A DNA stretch of 64,000 bases from Nocardiopsis sp. TSRI0078 (GCF_001905145.1 NZ_LWLB01000034.1:1-64000); one strand, 5' to 3'. Shown: positions 8,353-17,504, counted from the first letter of the stretch. Numbers and translations are program-made. The notes: generated from the letters alone by a model not told the origin.

Positions 8353-9963
8353 GTGGTGAGTGCCAACAGGCGTGGGAGTGCGCCGGAACCCGGCGTCGAG
8401 CGGCCGGACGCCCCGGTCTTCGCCCCAGGTCCGGACGGGCTCGCCCACCTGGAGCTGATTCTCAACGGCGCCTACCCGCTGCCCGGTTTCATGACGCGGG
8501 ACGAGGCGGAGGCGGTGGAGAGGGAGGGCCGCCTGCCCGACGGACGGCCCTGGCCGGTTCCGGTCACCCTGGAGGTCCCCGCGGAGCTGTCCGGCGCCGA
8601 CCACCTGACCCTCACCGACCCCGAGGGCGCACCGCTGGCCGGACTCGCCGTGACCGAGCACTGGCGGGGCGCCGACGGGCGCCCCCGGCTGGCCGGTGTG
8701 GTGACCCTGCTGCGCCCGCCGACGTACGGGGTGCTGCGCGAACTGCGGCCCTCGCCCCCCGAGATGCGGGCCCAGCGCGAACTGGAACCCTCCGGCCGCC
8801 CCCTGCTGGCCGTGGTCACCGACCGGCCGCTGCACCACCGGGCCCTGCACCAGATCCGCGCCGAGGCCGACGCCCTGGGGCGGACGCACGGCGACGGCGT
8901 CCGCGCCGAGGTGCTGGTGATCGTCGACACCGGCCTGGAGGACGAGGGCATGGCCACGGCGGTGCTGGCCGCCGAGCCCCTGCTGCCCGCGCGCACCTCC
9001 TTCGTGGTGTGCACGCTGCCCCGGAGCGCCGACCGCTCCCGGGGCGCGCTGGGCGGGGCGTGGGGGCCGCGCCAGGTGGCGTTGGCCGCGCACGTGGCCG
9101 CCGCCTACGGCGCCACCCACATGATCGCGGTGACCGGCGGGGACGGCCCCGACGTCGAGCGGGTCATGGCCCGGCGCCCGCCCCTGACCGTGCTGGACCC
9201 CGAGCCGTGGCGCTACTCCTCCGCGGAGGGGCTGTGGCTGCCGCTCACCCGGGTCGACCCGGCCGAGGCCCGGTCCGAACTGACCGACGAGCAGGTGGAG
9301 GCGGAGCTGGCGCACGGGCGCGAGCTGCCCTCCTGGTTCACCCCGGCCCGTGTGGGCGCCGAGCTGTCGCGGCTGCGCCCCGCCCGGACCAGGAGGGGCC
9401 TGACCGTGCTGTTCACCGGCCTGTCCGGTTCGGGCAAGTCCACGATCGCCCGCGGGGTGTGCGACGGCATCCGCCGCTCGGGCAGGTCGGTGACCCTGCT
9501 GGACGGCGACGTGGTGCGGCGCATGCTCTCCAGCGAGCTGACCTTCTCCCGGGAGCACCGGGAGCTCAACATCCGCCGGATCGGGTACGTGGCCTCGGAG
9601 GTCACCCGGCACGGCGGGATCACGGTGTGCGCGCCGATCGCCCCCTACGCCGGAGGCAGGGCCGAGGTGCGCGCGATGGTGGAGGAGTTCGGCGACTTCT
9701 TCCTGGTGCACGTGGCCACGCCCCTGGAGGTGTGCGAGGCCCGTGACCGCAAGGGCCTGTACGCCAAGGCGCGCGCGGGGCTGATCCCCGAGTTCACGGG
9801 GATCTCCGATCCCTACGAGGAGCCGGAGGACGCCGACCTGGTGGTGGACACCGAGGGAATGGACCCGGCCGACTCCGTGGCCCGGGTGATGGCCGCCCTG
9901 CGTGAGGGCGGATGGCTGCCCGAGCACGACGGCCGGTCGGCGCGAGCTGTGGAGGACGAGTGA
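8353..9963 (+). CDS. ATP-sulfurylase-like / adenylylsulfate kinase fusion protein
   Basis: A 536-residue two-domain protein. Residues about 20-335 follow the layout of ATP sulfurylase (PUA-like then catalytic-like domain). Residues 349-525 are a complete APS kinase, with Walker A GLSGSGKST at 356-364, LLDGDVVRR, the SREHRELNIRRIGYVA segment, and the EVCEARDRKGLYAKAR lid. The kinase would convert adenylylsulfate and ATP to PAPS. In the sulfurylase part the expected QxRNPxHxxH signature appears only as TDRPLHHRALH (156-166), so this half may be inactive or altered. GTG at 8353 is preceded by AGGAGAGG. The gene overlaps mazG by one base (TGATG), so the two are co-translated. Confidence 0.85.
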   Translation: MVSANRRGSAPEPGVERPDAPVFAPGPDGLAHLELILNGAYPLPGFMTRDEAEAVEREGRLPDGRPWPVPVTLEVPAELSGADHLTLTDPEGAPLAGLAVTEHWRGADGRPRLAGVVTLLRPPTYGVLRELRPSPPEMRAQRELEPSGRPLLAVVTDRPLHHRALHQIRAEADALGRTHGDGVRAEVLVIVDTGLEDEGMATAVLAAEPLLPARTSFVVCTLPRSADRSRGALGGAWGPRQVALAAHVAAAYGATHMIAVTGGDGPDVERVMARRPPLTVLDPEPWRYSSAEGLWLPLTRVDPAEARSELTDEQVEAELAHGRELPSWFTPARVGAELSRLRPARTRRGLTVLFTGLSGSGKSTIARGVCDGIRRSGRSVTLLDGDVVRRMLSSELTFSREHRELNIRRIGYVASEVTRHGGITVCAPIAPYAGGRAEVRAMVEEFGDFFLVHVATPLEVCEARDRKGLYAKARAGLIPEFTGISDPYEEPEDADLVVDTEGMDPADSVARVMAALREGGWLPEHDGRSARAVEDE

Positions 9964-10724
9964 TGGACGAGAGCCGGGACGGCGCCCGTCCGGTCGGGCA
10001 CCGGATGCTGCGCCTGGTCGAGGTGATGGACACCCTGCGCAGGGAGTGCCCGTGGGACAGGGCGCAGACCCACGAGTCGCTGGCCAAGTACCTGATCCAG
10101 GAGGCCTACGAGACCCTGGAGACCATCGAGGACGGCGACCTGGCGCTGCTGCGCGAGGAACTGGGCGACGTGCTGCTGCAGGTGGTCTTCCACGCGGCGA
10201 TCGCCGCCGAGCGCCCCGAGGGCGATCCGGCGCGGTTCACGGTGGACGACGTCGCCGACGCCATCGTCGGCAAGATGACCCGCCGCCACCCGCACGTGTT
10301 CGGCGGGGCGGAGGTGTCGGGCGCCGACGAGGTGCGGTCCAACTGGGAGGCCATCAAGGCCGCCGAGCGCGCGGAGAAGGCCAGGGCGGGAGGCGGTGAC
10401 GGGCGGACCTCCGTGCTGGACGGGGTGCCGTTCGCCCAGCCCGCCGTGATGCTCGCCCACGAGCTGCAGAAGAGGGCGGTGCGCAACGGGTTCCCCGCCG
10501 ACCTGGTGGGCGACGACGGCGCGGAGGGCGGCGAGCTGTTCGCGGCGGTCTCGGCCGAGCGCGACCGGGGCCGGGACGCCGAGATCGACCTGCGGGCGGC
10601 GGCTCGCCGGTTCGACGCCCGCGTGCGCGCTGCCGAGGACGCGGCCCGGGCCGACGGGCGTGAGCCCCGCGAGCTGTCCGAGGAGGAGTGGCGGACCTAC
10701 TGGGCCAAGGCGGGGGAGGCTTAG
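9963..10724 (+). CDS. mazG: MazG-type nucleoside triphosphate pyrophosphohydrolase
   Basis: A 253-residue MazG protein that hydrolyses NTPs to NMP and pyrophosphate, usually seen as nucleotide pool cleaning. Residues about 10-130 hold the conserved domain, with CPWDRAQTHESL, the metal-binding YETLETIEDGD/REELGDVLLQVVFHA helices, and KMTRRHPHVFGG. The C-terminal part is a shorter, divergent region rather than a full second MazG repeat. ATG at 9963 overlaps the TGA of the preceding sulfur-activation gene, so translation is probably coupled. Confidence 0.92.
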   Translation: MDESRDGARPVGHRMLRLVEVMDTLRRECPWDRAQTHESLAKYLIQEAYETLETIEDGDLALLREELGDVLLQVVFHAAIAAERPEGDPARFTVDDVADAIVGKMTRRHPHVFGGAEVSGADEVRSNWEAIKAAERAEKARAGGGDGRTSVLDGVPFAQPAVMLAHELQKRAVRNGFPADLVGDDGAEGGELFAAVSAERDRGRDAEIDLRAAARRFDARVRAAEDAARADGREPRELSEEEWRTYWAKAGEA

Positions 10725-10880
10725 GCCGTGTTCCTCGCATCCTTCGACGGCCTTCTGAAGAGCACTTCCTAGGAACCGCGCGGGCGGGCGGGGTGCGTGG
10801 TCGTCGTTCCGGCCGGTCCTCCCAGCGGCGGGTCCGGGCCCCGCGGCCCCGCCCCGCGCCGCCGCGGCGCGTCGGACGGG

Positions 10881-12314
10881 TCACGTACGCGGGATCTCCT
10901 CGGTGGAGGGATCGCCCGGACCGGGCCCGGCACCGAACCCCTCCTGGGGCCGCCGCGCGGTCTCGCCGATGACCAGCCACAGCCCCACGATCATCCAGTT
11001 GGCCGTCAGCGCCGATCCGCCCGCCGACAGGAACGGCGTGGTCATACCGGTCAGCGGGATGATGAGCGTCGCCCCGCCCAGCACGATGAACACGTCGAAC
11101 GCGGTGAGGAACGCGTATCCCAGCGCGGTCAGCTTCAGGAACCAGTCGCGGGCGGCCAGGGCGATCCGAAAGCCCCGCTCGGCCAGCAGGAACAGCAGGA
11201 GCAGCACCGCCATCAGCCCGGTCAGCCCGAGTTTCTCCCCCACCGACACCAGGACCAGGTCGCTGTCGGCGGCGAACACCTCCTGGACGAAGCCGCCGCC
11301 GAACCCGGTGCCCGTCAGGCCGCCCCCGGCCAGTGCGAACATGCCCTCCACGATCTGGAAACTGCCGCCCGGCCGCCCGTACACGCCCGGGTCGAACGCG
11401 TTGAGCCAGATCTCCACCCGGTTGCGCACGTGCGCGAACAGCAGGTAGGCCACGTACGCCCCGCTCGCGAAGGCCGCCAGGCCGATGAGCACCCACGACT
11501 TGCGCGCCGTGGCGGCGTAGAGCACCGCGAGGAACGTGCCGAACAGCAGCAGCGAGGCCCCCAGGTCCCGGGTGCCCACCAGCAGCAGGATGGCCATGCC
11601 CCAGCCCACCGCCATCGGTGCGAGGTCGCGTGCGCGCGGCACGCTGAACACCTTGACGCGCCCGATCCTGACCGTGCGGGTGACCAGCGCCATCACCTCG
11701 CGCCGCCGCCCCAGGTAGGCGGCGAGGAAGACCACCAGCAGCACCTTGGCGAACTCCGAGGGCTGCATGGTGAACGGACCGAGGCGGATCCACCGCCGGG
11801 CGCCCAGCACCTCGTGCCCCAACGGGGACAGCGGCAGCAGGAGCAGCAGCAGTGCGGCCGCCGCGATCAGGTACGTGTACATGCCCAGACGCTGCGGCCG
11901 GCGCACCAGCACCACCGTGGCCGCGCACAGCGCCATGCCCAGCCCGGTCCACAGCAGCTGCCGGTCGGCGTCGCCGTGCCCAGGGTCGGACCCGGTCATC
12001 TGGAGGGCCCAGATCATGGCGAGGCCCAGCCCGTTCAGGACGGTGGCCACCGGCATGACGACCGGGTCGGCGTAGGGAGCGGTGAAGCGCAGTAGCACGT
12101 GCAGGCCGACCGCCCCGGCGCAGAGCACGCCCAGGTAGACCAGCGGAGCGGGTTCCAGACCCCCGGTGACGGACAGCGACGCCGACAGCAGGGTCGCGGC
12201 GGCGGTCAGGAGGGCGGCCACCAGGAGGACGAGCTCGGCGCGGCGCCTGGGTCTGGGCGGTAGGGCCCCGTCGGCGGTCTCCGCGGTGCCGGACCCGGTC
12301 TCGGGGCTGCCCAT
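10881..12314 (-). CDS. FtsW/RodA/SpoVE family peptidoglycan polymerase
   Basis: A 477-residue SEDS-family membrane protein with about ten hydrophobic segments. SEDS proteins polymerise lipid II glycan chains in elongation, division or sporulation. Family hallmarks are present: GARRWIRLGPFTMQPSEFAK in the middle and GMTTPFLSAGGSAL near the C-terminus. It stands alone, without an adjacent class B penicillin-binding protein, so whether it acts as FtsW, RodA or a sporulation paralogue cannot be told. The start is uncertain: ATG at 12314 (MGSPETG) is used here, and an in-frame GTG at 12368 would add 18 residues. Neither has a convincing ribosome site. Confidence 0.88.
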   Translation of the reverse strand: MGSPETGSGTAETADGALPPRPRRRAELVLLVAALLTAAATLLSASLSVTGGLEPAPLVYLGVLCAGAVGLHVLLRFTAPYADPVVMPVATVLNGLGLAMIWALQMTGSDPGHGDADRQLLWTGLGMALCAATVVLVRRPQRLGMYTYLIAAAALLLLLLPLSPLGHEVLGARRWIRLGPFTMQPSEFAKVLLVVFLAAYLGRRREVMALVTRTVRIGRVKVFSVPRARDLAPMAVGWGMAILLLVGTRDLGASLLLFGTFLAVLYAATARKSWVLIGLAAFASGAYVAYLLFAHVRNRVEIWLNAFDPGVYGRPGGSFQIVEGMFALAGGGLTGTGFGGGFVQEVFAADSDLVLVSVGEKLGLTGLMAVLLLLFLLAERGFRIALAARDWFLKLTALGYAFLTAFDVFIVLGGATLIIPLTGMTTPFLSAGGSALTANWMIVGLWLVIGETARRPQEGFGAGPGPGDPSTEEIPRT

Positions 12315-12398
12315 GTCGTCTGTCGTCCCGCCCGTCCGTGTGGGGCCCGGAGCGCCCGGGCCGGGCACCGCGGCCCGGAGTGCACGTTCGCCCCTGCA

Positions 12399-13703
12399 CT
12401 ATAGGTGGCGGAGCGGTGCCCGTCCGGTGGCGTGTCGCCGTCCGTCCCCAGACCTCGCCCGGTGCCCGCCCCGGCGGCCGAGTCGCCCCGGCCCCGTCCG
12501 TCGGCGCGGCACGGGCGCGGGAGCGTCCAGGTCCAGGGCCTCCGCCGCCCGGGCCAGCCTCGTGTCGAAGGTGCCGAGCCGGGACAGCAGCGGCGCGGCC
12601 CGTACCGCGAGATTGCGCGCCGCGATGCCCAGCCGGGTGCGCGGGGCCAGGAAGCCCGACCCGGCGTCGGCGACGGCCTGGTTGGCGTCCGCGAACGGTC
12701 GCATCCGTGCCTCGTAGGCGGCCAGCGCGGTGGTGTGGTCCTCGCTTCGGGCCAGTTCCTCGGCCAGCACGTAGGCTCCGACGACGGCGAGGCTGCTGCC
12801 CTGGCCGGACATGGGGGAGGGGCAGTACCCGGCGTCGCCGAGCAGGGTGATGCGCCCGGTGGACCAGCGGTCCATGCGGACCTGGGTGACGGAGTCGAAG
12901 TAGAAGTCCGGCGCCCGGTCCATCTCGCTCAGGACGCGCGCGCTCTCCCAGCCCCTTCCGTCGAAGGCCTCGTGCAGGAAGCGCCGCTGCTCCTCGGCGG
13001 TGCGGCGGTCGATGCCGGTCTCCTCGTCCGTGCGCACCATGAGGAGTGCCTTGGCGCCCTCGGCGCGGGGCGTGTGGTAGAGCCCCATGCCGAGCCCGGG
13101 GAGGTTGTACAGGTGCACCTCCCGGTCCAGTCCCAGGTGGTTGGGCACGGTGAAGATGCTGATGTAGCTCTCCAGGAAGCGGCGGTGGGGCCCCTCCGGT
13201 CCGAACGCGAGCCTCCTGGTGTTGGAGTGCAGGCCGTCGGCGCCCACGACCAGGTCGAACACGCGCGGCTCGGCGCGCTCGAAGGTGACGCGGACCCCGC
13301 CGGGTCCCTGCTCCATTCCGGTGATCGAGTCCCCGTACAGGTACTCGGTGTACTCCGTGGTGGGTTCGTGCAGGAGACGGACGAGGTCGCCGCGCAGCAG
13401 TTCGTGGGAGCGGCCCTCCCGGGCGGTCTGGGAGGTGGAGAACCCGGTCACCCGGCGCCCGTGCGTGTCGACGAGGGACGCGGTGGCTATCCGCGTGCGG
13501 TGGGCGATGATGCCGTCGAGTACTCCCATGCGCTCGGCGGCGTCGAGCGCCACGCCGCGCACGTCGATGGCGTAGCCGCCCGACCGGGGCGCCGGGGCGC
13601 GCTCGACCACGGTGGCCTCGATGCCGTGGTGGTGGAGCCGGCGGGCGAGGGCGGGCCCGGCGATGCCGGCGCCGGAGATCAGGACGTTGTGTACGGCGGT
13701 CAT
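12399..13703 (-). CDS. FAD-dependent aromatic-type monooxygenase
   Basis: A 434-residue flavoprotein of the PHBH/UbiH-like monooxygenase family. The N-terminal dinucleotide fold shows LISGAGIAGPALA, the middle has the VVGADGLHS signature, and the FAD ribityl site is GDAGYCPSPMSGQG. Substrate cannot be told. ATG at 13703 is preceded by GAAGGAG at good spacing. It is divergent from a TetR gene, and the shared 149-bp spacer carries three iterated operator-like sites, so it is the likely main target of that repressor. The last 40 residues are rich in Arg, Gly and Pro and look poorly conserved. Confidence 0.88.
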   Translation of the reverse strand: MTAVHNVLISGAGIAGPALARRLHHHGIEATVVERAPAPRSGGYAIDVRGVALDAAERMGVLDGIIAHRTRIATASLVDTHGRRVTGFSTSQTAREGRSHELLRGDLVRLLHEPTTEYTEYLYGDSITGMEQGPGGVRVTFERAEPRVFDLVVGADGLHSNTRRLAFGPEGPHRRFLESYISIFTVPNHLGLDREVHLYNLPGLGMGLYHTPRAEGAKALLMVRTDEETGIDRRTAEEQRRFLHEAFDGRGWESARVLSEMDRAPDFYFDSVTQVRMDRWSTGRITLLGDAGYCPSPMSGQGSSLAVVGAYVLAEELARSEDHTTALAAYEARMRPFADANQAVADAGSGFLAPRTRLGIAARNLAVRAAPLLSRLGTFDTRLARAAEALDLDAPAPVPRRRTGPGRLGRRGGHRARSGDGRRHATGRAPLRHL

Positions 13704-13749
13704 GGCGTTCGCTCCTTCGGAGGCCGTCGCCATCACGCTAGGCTGCTGC

Positions 13750-13806
13750 TTACCGTGCGTCAAGTAACTTACCGGTCGGAAAGCAGGTTACCGGCCGGAA
13801 GGTCGG
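13750..13806. promoter_or_regulatory. Three 19-bp iterated operator-like sites
   Basis: Three direct repeats begin exactly 19 bases apart, at 13750, 13769 and 13788. They read TTACCGTGCGTCAA, TTACCGGTCGGAAA and TTACCGGCCGGAAG. Each is itself an imperfect dyad of the form TTACCG-NN-CGGNAA. The last overlaps the expected -35 region of the TetR gene, whose likely -10 is TAGACT at 13810-13815. They are probably the binding sites of the adjacent TetR protein. Confidence 0.6.
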
Positions 13807-13852
13807 CGCTAGACTCGTCGCACCAGGTGGTGAGGAAACGGAGGTGACGCGG

Positions 13853-14416
13853 GTGCCCAGAGCACGGAACGACACCAAGGCGCAGATCCGGGCGGTGGCC
13901 CTGGAACTGTTCGCGCGCCAGGGGTTCGACAAGACGAGCCTGCGCGAGATCGCGGAGCGCCTCGACATCACCAAGGCCGCGCTGTACTACCACTTCCCGT
14001 CCAAGAACGACCTGCTCAGATCGCTGGTCGAGCCCCTGGGCGAGGACATGGAGGCGCTCTTCGCCAGGTACGGGGAGGCCGGCGACCGGGGGACCTCCGA
14101 TCCCCGCGCGCTCCTGGGCGCCTACTTCGACGTCTGCGTGCGCCACAGCGTCCTGCTGGTCGCCGTCCTGCACGACCTGGGCTCGCTGGCCGAGACCGGC
14201 CTGGTCGACTCCGTCATCTCCTGGCGCCGCGACCTGGACGCCCTGCTGGTGGGGGCCGGGAGCGGCGTTCCCGCCCGGATGGGCGCGGTGATCGCCCTCG
14301 GCGGCATCCAGGACGTCTCGGTCATGTTCCCGCCGGAGGAGGCCGCGGCCCACCGCGAACGCGCCGTGGACATCGCGATGGCCGCGCTGGAAGCCGGCAT
14401 GTCCGGTATGGACTAG
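13853..14416 (+). CDS. TetR family transcriptional regulator
   Basis: A 187-residue repressor-like protein. Its N-terminal DNA-binding domain has TKAQIRAVALELFARQGF, then the helix-turn-helix SLREIAERLDITKAALYYHF, followed by SKNDLL. The C-terminal ligand domain is variable and the ligand is unknown. GTG at 13853 (MPRARNDTK) is chosen because GGAGG lies 8 bases upstream; a GTG three codons earlier overlaps that ribosome site. It is divergent from the flavin monooxygenase and probably controls that gene and itself through the iterated sites between them. Confidence 0.88.
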   Translation: MPRARNDTKAQIRAVALELFARQGFDKTSLREIAERLDITKAALYYHFPSKNDLLRSLVEPLGEDMEALFARYGEAGDRGTSDPRALLGAYFDVCVRHSVLLVAVLHDLGSLAETGLVDSVISWRRDLDALLVGAGSGVPARMGAVIALGGIQDVSVMFPPEEAAAHRERAVDIAMAALEAGMSGMD

Positions 14417-14520
14417 ACCAATTCCGCCGGGTGCGCGCCCCTCTCCCGGAACGGGGTCGCTAGTCTCGTGTCGGGTCCTGAACCAGTGGTCCGAGAAACC
14501 CGAAGATACGGAGAGAGACT

Positions 14521-15804
14521 GTGGCGTCCATCGAGGCAGTACAGGCGCGGGAGATCCTCGACTCCCGGGGAAACCCGACAGTCGAGGTCGAGGTTCTGCT
14601 CGACGACGGAACCATCGCACGCGCGGGCGTCCCCAGCGGCGCCTCCACCGGCCAGTTCGAGGCCGTCGAACTGCGTGACGGCGGCGACCGCTACGGCGGC
14701 AAGGGCGTGACCAAGGCCGTCACGGCCGTCAACGACGAGATCGCCGACGAGCTGCTCGGCCACGCCCCCGACGAGCAGCGCATCATCGACCGCGCGCTCA
14801 TGGACCTGGACGGCACGCCGGACAAGTCCCGGATCGGCGCCAACGCCATCCTGGGCGCCTCCCTGGCCGTGGCCAGGGCCGCCGCCGCGGAGGCCGGGCT
14901 GCCCCTGTTCCGCTACATCGGCGGCCCCAACGCGCACGTGCTGCCGGTGCCGATGATGAACATCCTCAACGGAGGCGCGCACGCCGACAGCAACGTCGAC
15001 ATCCAGGAGTTCATGATCGCGCCGGTCGGCGCCCCGACCTTCGCCGAGGCCGTGCGCTGGGGGGCCGAGGTCTACCAGGCCCTCAAGTCGGTCCTCAAGT
15101 CCCACGGACTGGGCACCGGTGTGGGCGACGAGGGCGGTTTCGCCCCCAACCTGGACAGCAACCGCGCCGCCCTCGACCTGATCGTGGAGGCCATCGAGAA
15201 GGCGGGCTACACCCCCGGCACCGACATCGCGCTCGCCCTGGACGTGGCCGCCACCGAGTTCTGCAGCGACGGCGTGTACACCTTCGAGGGCAAGACGCGC
15301 TCGTCGGAGGAGATGGCCGCCTACTACGCGGAGCTGGTGGAGGCCTACCCGCTCGTCTCGATCGAGGACCCCCTCGACGAGGAGGACTGGGGAGGCTGGA
15401 AGAAGCTCACCGCCGAGCTCGGCGATCGGGTCCAGCTCGTGGGCGACGACCTGTTCGTCACCAACCCGGAGCGGCTCCAGCGCGGCATCCTGGAGGACAC
15501 CGCCAACTCGCTGCTGGTGAAGGTCAACCAGATCGGCACCCTCACCGAGACCCTGGACGCGGTCTCCCTCGCCCAGCGCAGCGGTTACACGGCGATGATC
15601 AGCCACCGCTCCGGGGAGACGGAGGACACCACCATCGCCGACATCGCGGTGGCCACCAACGCCGGACAGATCAAGACCGGCGCCCCGGCGCGCAGCGAGC
15701 GGGTCGCCAAGTACAATCAGCTGCTGCGTATCGAGGAGGAGCTCGACGACGCCGCCGTGTACGCGGGCGTGTCGGCCTTCCCGCGCTTCGCCAAGCGCGG
15801 CTAG
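14521..15804 (+). CDS. eno: Enolase
   Basis: A 427-residue phosphopyruvate hydratase, the glycolytic enzyme that interconverts 2-phosphoglycerate and phosphoenolpyruvate. The signature regions are all intact: AREILDSRGNPTVEVEV at the N-terminus, GVPSGASTGQFEAVELRD, the metal ligands around ALDVAATEF and SIEDPLDE, and the signature LLVKVNQIGTL followed by MISHRSGETEDT. GTG at 14521 is preceded by GGAGAGA. It is followed after 9 bases by an FtsB-like gene, the usual actinobacterial order. Confidence 0.98.
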   Translation: MASIEAVQAREILDSRGNPTVEVEVLLDDGTIARAGVPSGASTGQFEAVELRDGGDRYGGKGVTKAVTAVNDEIADELLGHAPDEQRIIDRALMDLDGTPDKSRIGANAILGASLAVARAAAAEAGLPLFRYIGGPNAHVLPVPMMNILNGGAHADSNVDIQEFMIAPVGAPTFAEAVRWGAEVYQALKSVLKSHGLGTGVGDEGGFAPNLDSNRAALDLIVEAIEKAGYTPGTDIALALDVAATEFCSDGVYTFEGKTRSSEEMAAYYAELVEAYPLVSIEDPLDEEDWGGWKKLTAELGDRVQLVGDDLFVTNPERLQRGILEDTANSLLVKVNQIGTLTETLDAVSLAQRSGYTAMISHRSGETEDTTIADIAVATNAGQIKTGAPARSERVAKYNQLLRIEEELDDAAVYAGVSAFPRFAKRG

Positions 15805-15813
15805 TCTGCCCCA

Positions 15814-16317
15814 GTGTCCCGCGAATCCGAGCAGCAGCGCCCAAAGGCCAAGAAGGCGACCAAAGCCGACAGGCCCGGGCGCGGCTCTGCCCGGAGGACG
15901 GGACCAGCAGGCACGGGCACGGGCCGCACCCCCGGGGTGCGGCCCATGCTCACCAGCCGCGCGGCCATCCTCGCGCTCGTGGTGTGCGTGATCGCGCTCA
16001 GCCTGGCCTACCCGCTGCGCGAGTACGTCGCCCAGCGCTCCCACATCGCCCAGCTCCGGGAGGAGCAGGCGCGTATGGAGGAGAGCGTGCAGGAGCTGCG
16101 CCGGCGCGAGGAGGAGCTCTCCCAGGACTCCTACGTGGAGCGCGAGGCCCGGGTCCGGCTGCACTACCAGTACCCCGGCGAGACCACCTACATCGTCACC
16201 CGTCCCGAGGACGAGGACGACGCCGAGACCGACACCGGTCCCAGCGAGCCCTGGTTCACCACCCTGTGGCGCTCGGTGGAGGAGGCCGACAGCCCGTCGC
16301 TCGACGGCGGGCTCTGA
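15814..16317 (+). CDS. FtsB/DivIC-like septum formation protein
   Basis: A 167-residue single-pass membrane protein. The first 48 residues are basic and disordered-looking. A transmembrane helix (about 50-66, AILALVVCVIALSLAY) is followed by a short coiled coil (about 72-105, IAQLREEQARMEESVQEL) and the DSYVEREARVRLHYQYPGE segment typical of FtsB/DivIC. It would stabilise the FtsQLB divisome subcomplex. GTG at 15814 follows eno closely, and in relatives DUF501 and Ppx/GppA follow directly; here a reverse-strand crcB pair lies between them. Confidence 0.88.
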   Translation: MSRESEQQRPKAKKATKADRPGRGSARRTGPAGTGTGRTPGVRPMLTSRAAILALVVCVIALSLAYPLREYVAQRSHIAQLREEQARMEESVQELRRREEELSQDSYVEREARVRLHYQYPGETTYIVTRPEDEDDAETDTGPSEPWFTTLWRSVEEADSPSLDGGL

Positions 16318-16358
16318 GGGCCTCCCCGCCGTCCTCGGCAGGGGCCTTCCCGCCGTCC

Positions 16359-16739
16359 TCAGAGGGGGAGAGCGCGGGCCAGGAGCACCCCGGCGGCCAG
16401 CGCGGCGAGCGCGCAGCACTCCGTCGCGGCCGCGTAGGCCGCCGCGGTGAGCGGGCGCCCGCTCCGGGCCAGCGCGAGGACCTCGTGCGAGAACGTCGAG
16501 TACGTGGTCAGGGCACCGCACAGACCGACGGCCACGAGGGCCCACACCTGCGGCGGCACGGTCGTCGCGGACGCGGTGCCGAACACCAGGCCCAGGAGCA
16601 GGGTGCCCGCGGTGTTGACGGTGAGCGTGCCCCAGGGGAGCCGGTCGGAGACCATCCGGCGGACGGCCCCGTCCACCAGGTAGCGCAGGGCCGCGCCGGC
16701 GGCGCCGCCCAGGCCCACGGCCCACAGTTCCCAGCTCAC
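16359..16739 (-). CDS. crcB: Fluoride channel subunit CrcB/Fluc (second gene of pair)
   Basis: A 126-residue four-helix protein of the CrcB/Fluc family, which exports fluoride as a dual-topology dimer or as a pair of paralogues. Key motifs are the GTLTVNTAG segment with the channel asparagine and CGALTTYSTFSHE containing the TTYSTF pore motif. GTG at 16739 overlaps the stop of the upstream crcB (GTGA), so the two are translationally coupled and probably form a heterodimer of opposite topologies. Confidence 0.92.
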   Translation of the reverse strand: MSWELWAVGLGGAAGAALRYLVDGAVRRMVSDRLPWGTLTVNTAGTLLLGLVFGTASATTVPPQVWALVAVGLCGALTTYSTFSHEVLALARSGRPLTAAAYAAATECCALAALAAGVLLARALPL

Positions 16740-17191
16740 GGGCGCCCCCCGCCGCCGACCGGTGCGCGGACCAGGCGTCCCGCGGCCCACGCGCCCAGGG
16801 CGACGCCGGCCACGGACCCGGCCAGGGTCAGCGCCATGTAGGCCACGGCGGGGAGGACGCGGCCGGAGGCCAGCAGCAGGCCGATGTCCAGGGTGTGCGC
16901 CGAGTAGGTGGTGAACCCACCGAGGAAGCCGGTGCCGAGCAGCTGCCTGACCCACGGCGGCGCGGCCACGGGCCCGGTGACCGCGGTGACCAGGACGCCG
17001 ATGAGTACGGCGCCGGTGAGGTTGACGGCCATGGTGGCCAGCGGCGGGCCCTGGTCCGGGACGGGCCAGGCCACCGACACCAGGTGACGGGCCACCGCGC
17101 CCGCGGCCCCGCCGCAGGCGGCGACGCCGGCCATCGCCGCCGTACCCGGTGCCCGGCCCCCACACGGCGCCGGGTGTTCGCTCGTGGGCAT
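16736..17191 (-). CDS. crcB: Fluoride channel subunit CrcB/Fluc (first gene of pair)
   Basis: A 151-residue CrcB paralogue with four predicted helices. It shows GGAAGAVARHLVS, the conserved MAVNLTGAVLIG segment with the channel Asn, and GGFTTYSAHTLD as pore motif. ATG at 17191 is preceded by GGGAGGACC, a strong ribosome site, and there is no reason to use the long upstream frame. It overlaps the following crcB by 4 bases. No fluoride riboswitch was recognised upstream. Confidence 0.9.
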   Translation of the reverse strand: MPTSEHPAPCGGRAPGTAAMAGVAACGGAAGAVARHLVSVAWPVPDQGPPLATMAVNLTGAVLIGVLVTAVTGPVAAPPWVRQLLGTGFLGGFTTYSAHTLDIGLLLASGRVLPAVAYMALTLAGSVAGVALGAWAAGRLVRAPVGGGGRP

Positions 17192-17504
17192 GGTCCTCCC
17201 GGTGGGGTCCTGTCGACTGATGAGAACGCGGTGAGAGCCGTGCGGTGGAAAGAACCGCGCGAAGCGTCCGTTGAGGGTGGCGAAGCGGGCGGGGCCGCGG
17301 CCGATGGGGGCGGGCCGCCGTGCGGCGGGGCGTGTGCCCGCCGAACACGCCCTCAGCCGTGGCCCCGGCCGGGTGGACGCGGGGCCGCCTCGTGCGGGGG
17401 GCCGTCGGCCGACGCGGTCGGCGGCGGCAGGCCCCACCACCGCGCACCGCCGTGCGCCCGCGCGAGTCCAGGCTACTTCGTACCGGCCCTATGCTGGGTG
17501 CGCC

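Noticed and set aside
17192..17504. Fluoride riboswitch upstream of the crcB pair
   Set aside because: A CTGATGAG string is present at about 17217-17224, but it lies on the strand opposite to crcB transcription and the rest of the crcB RNA consensus is absent.
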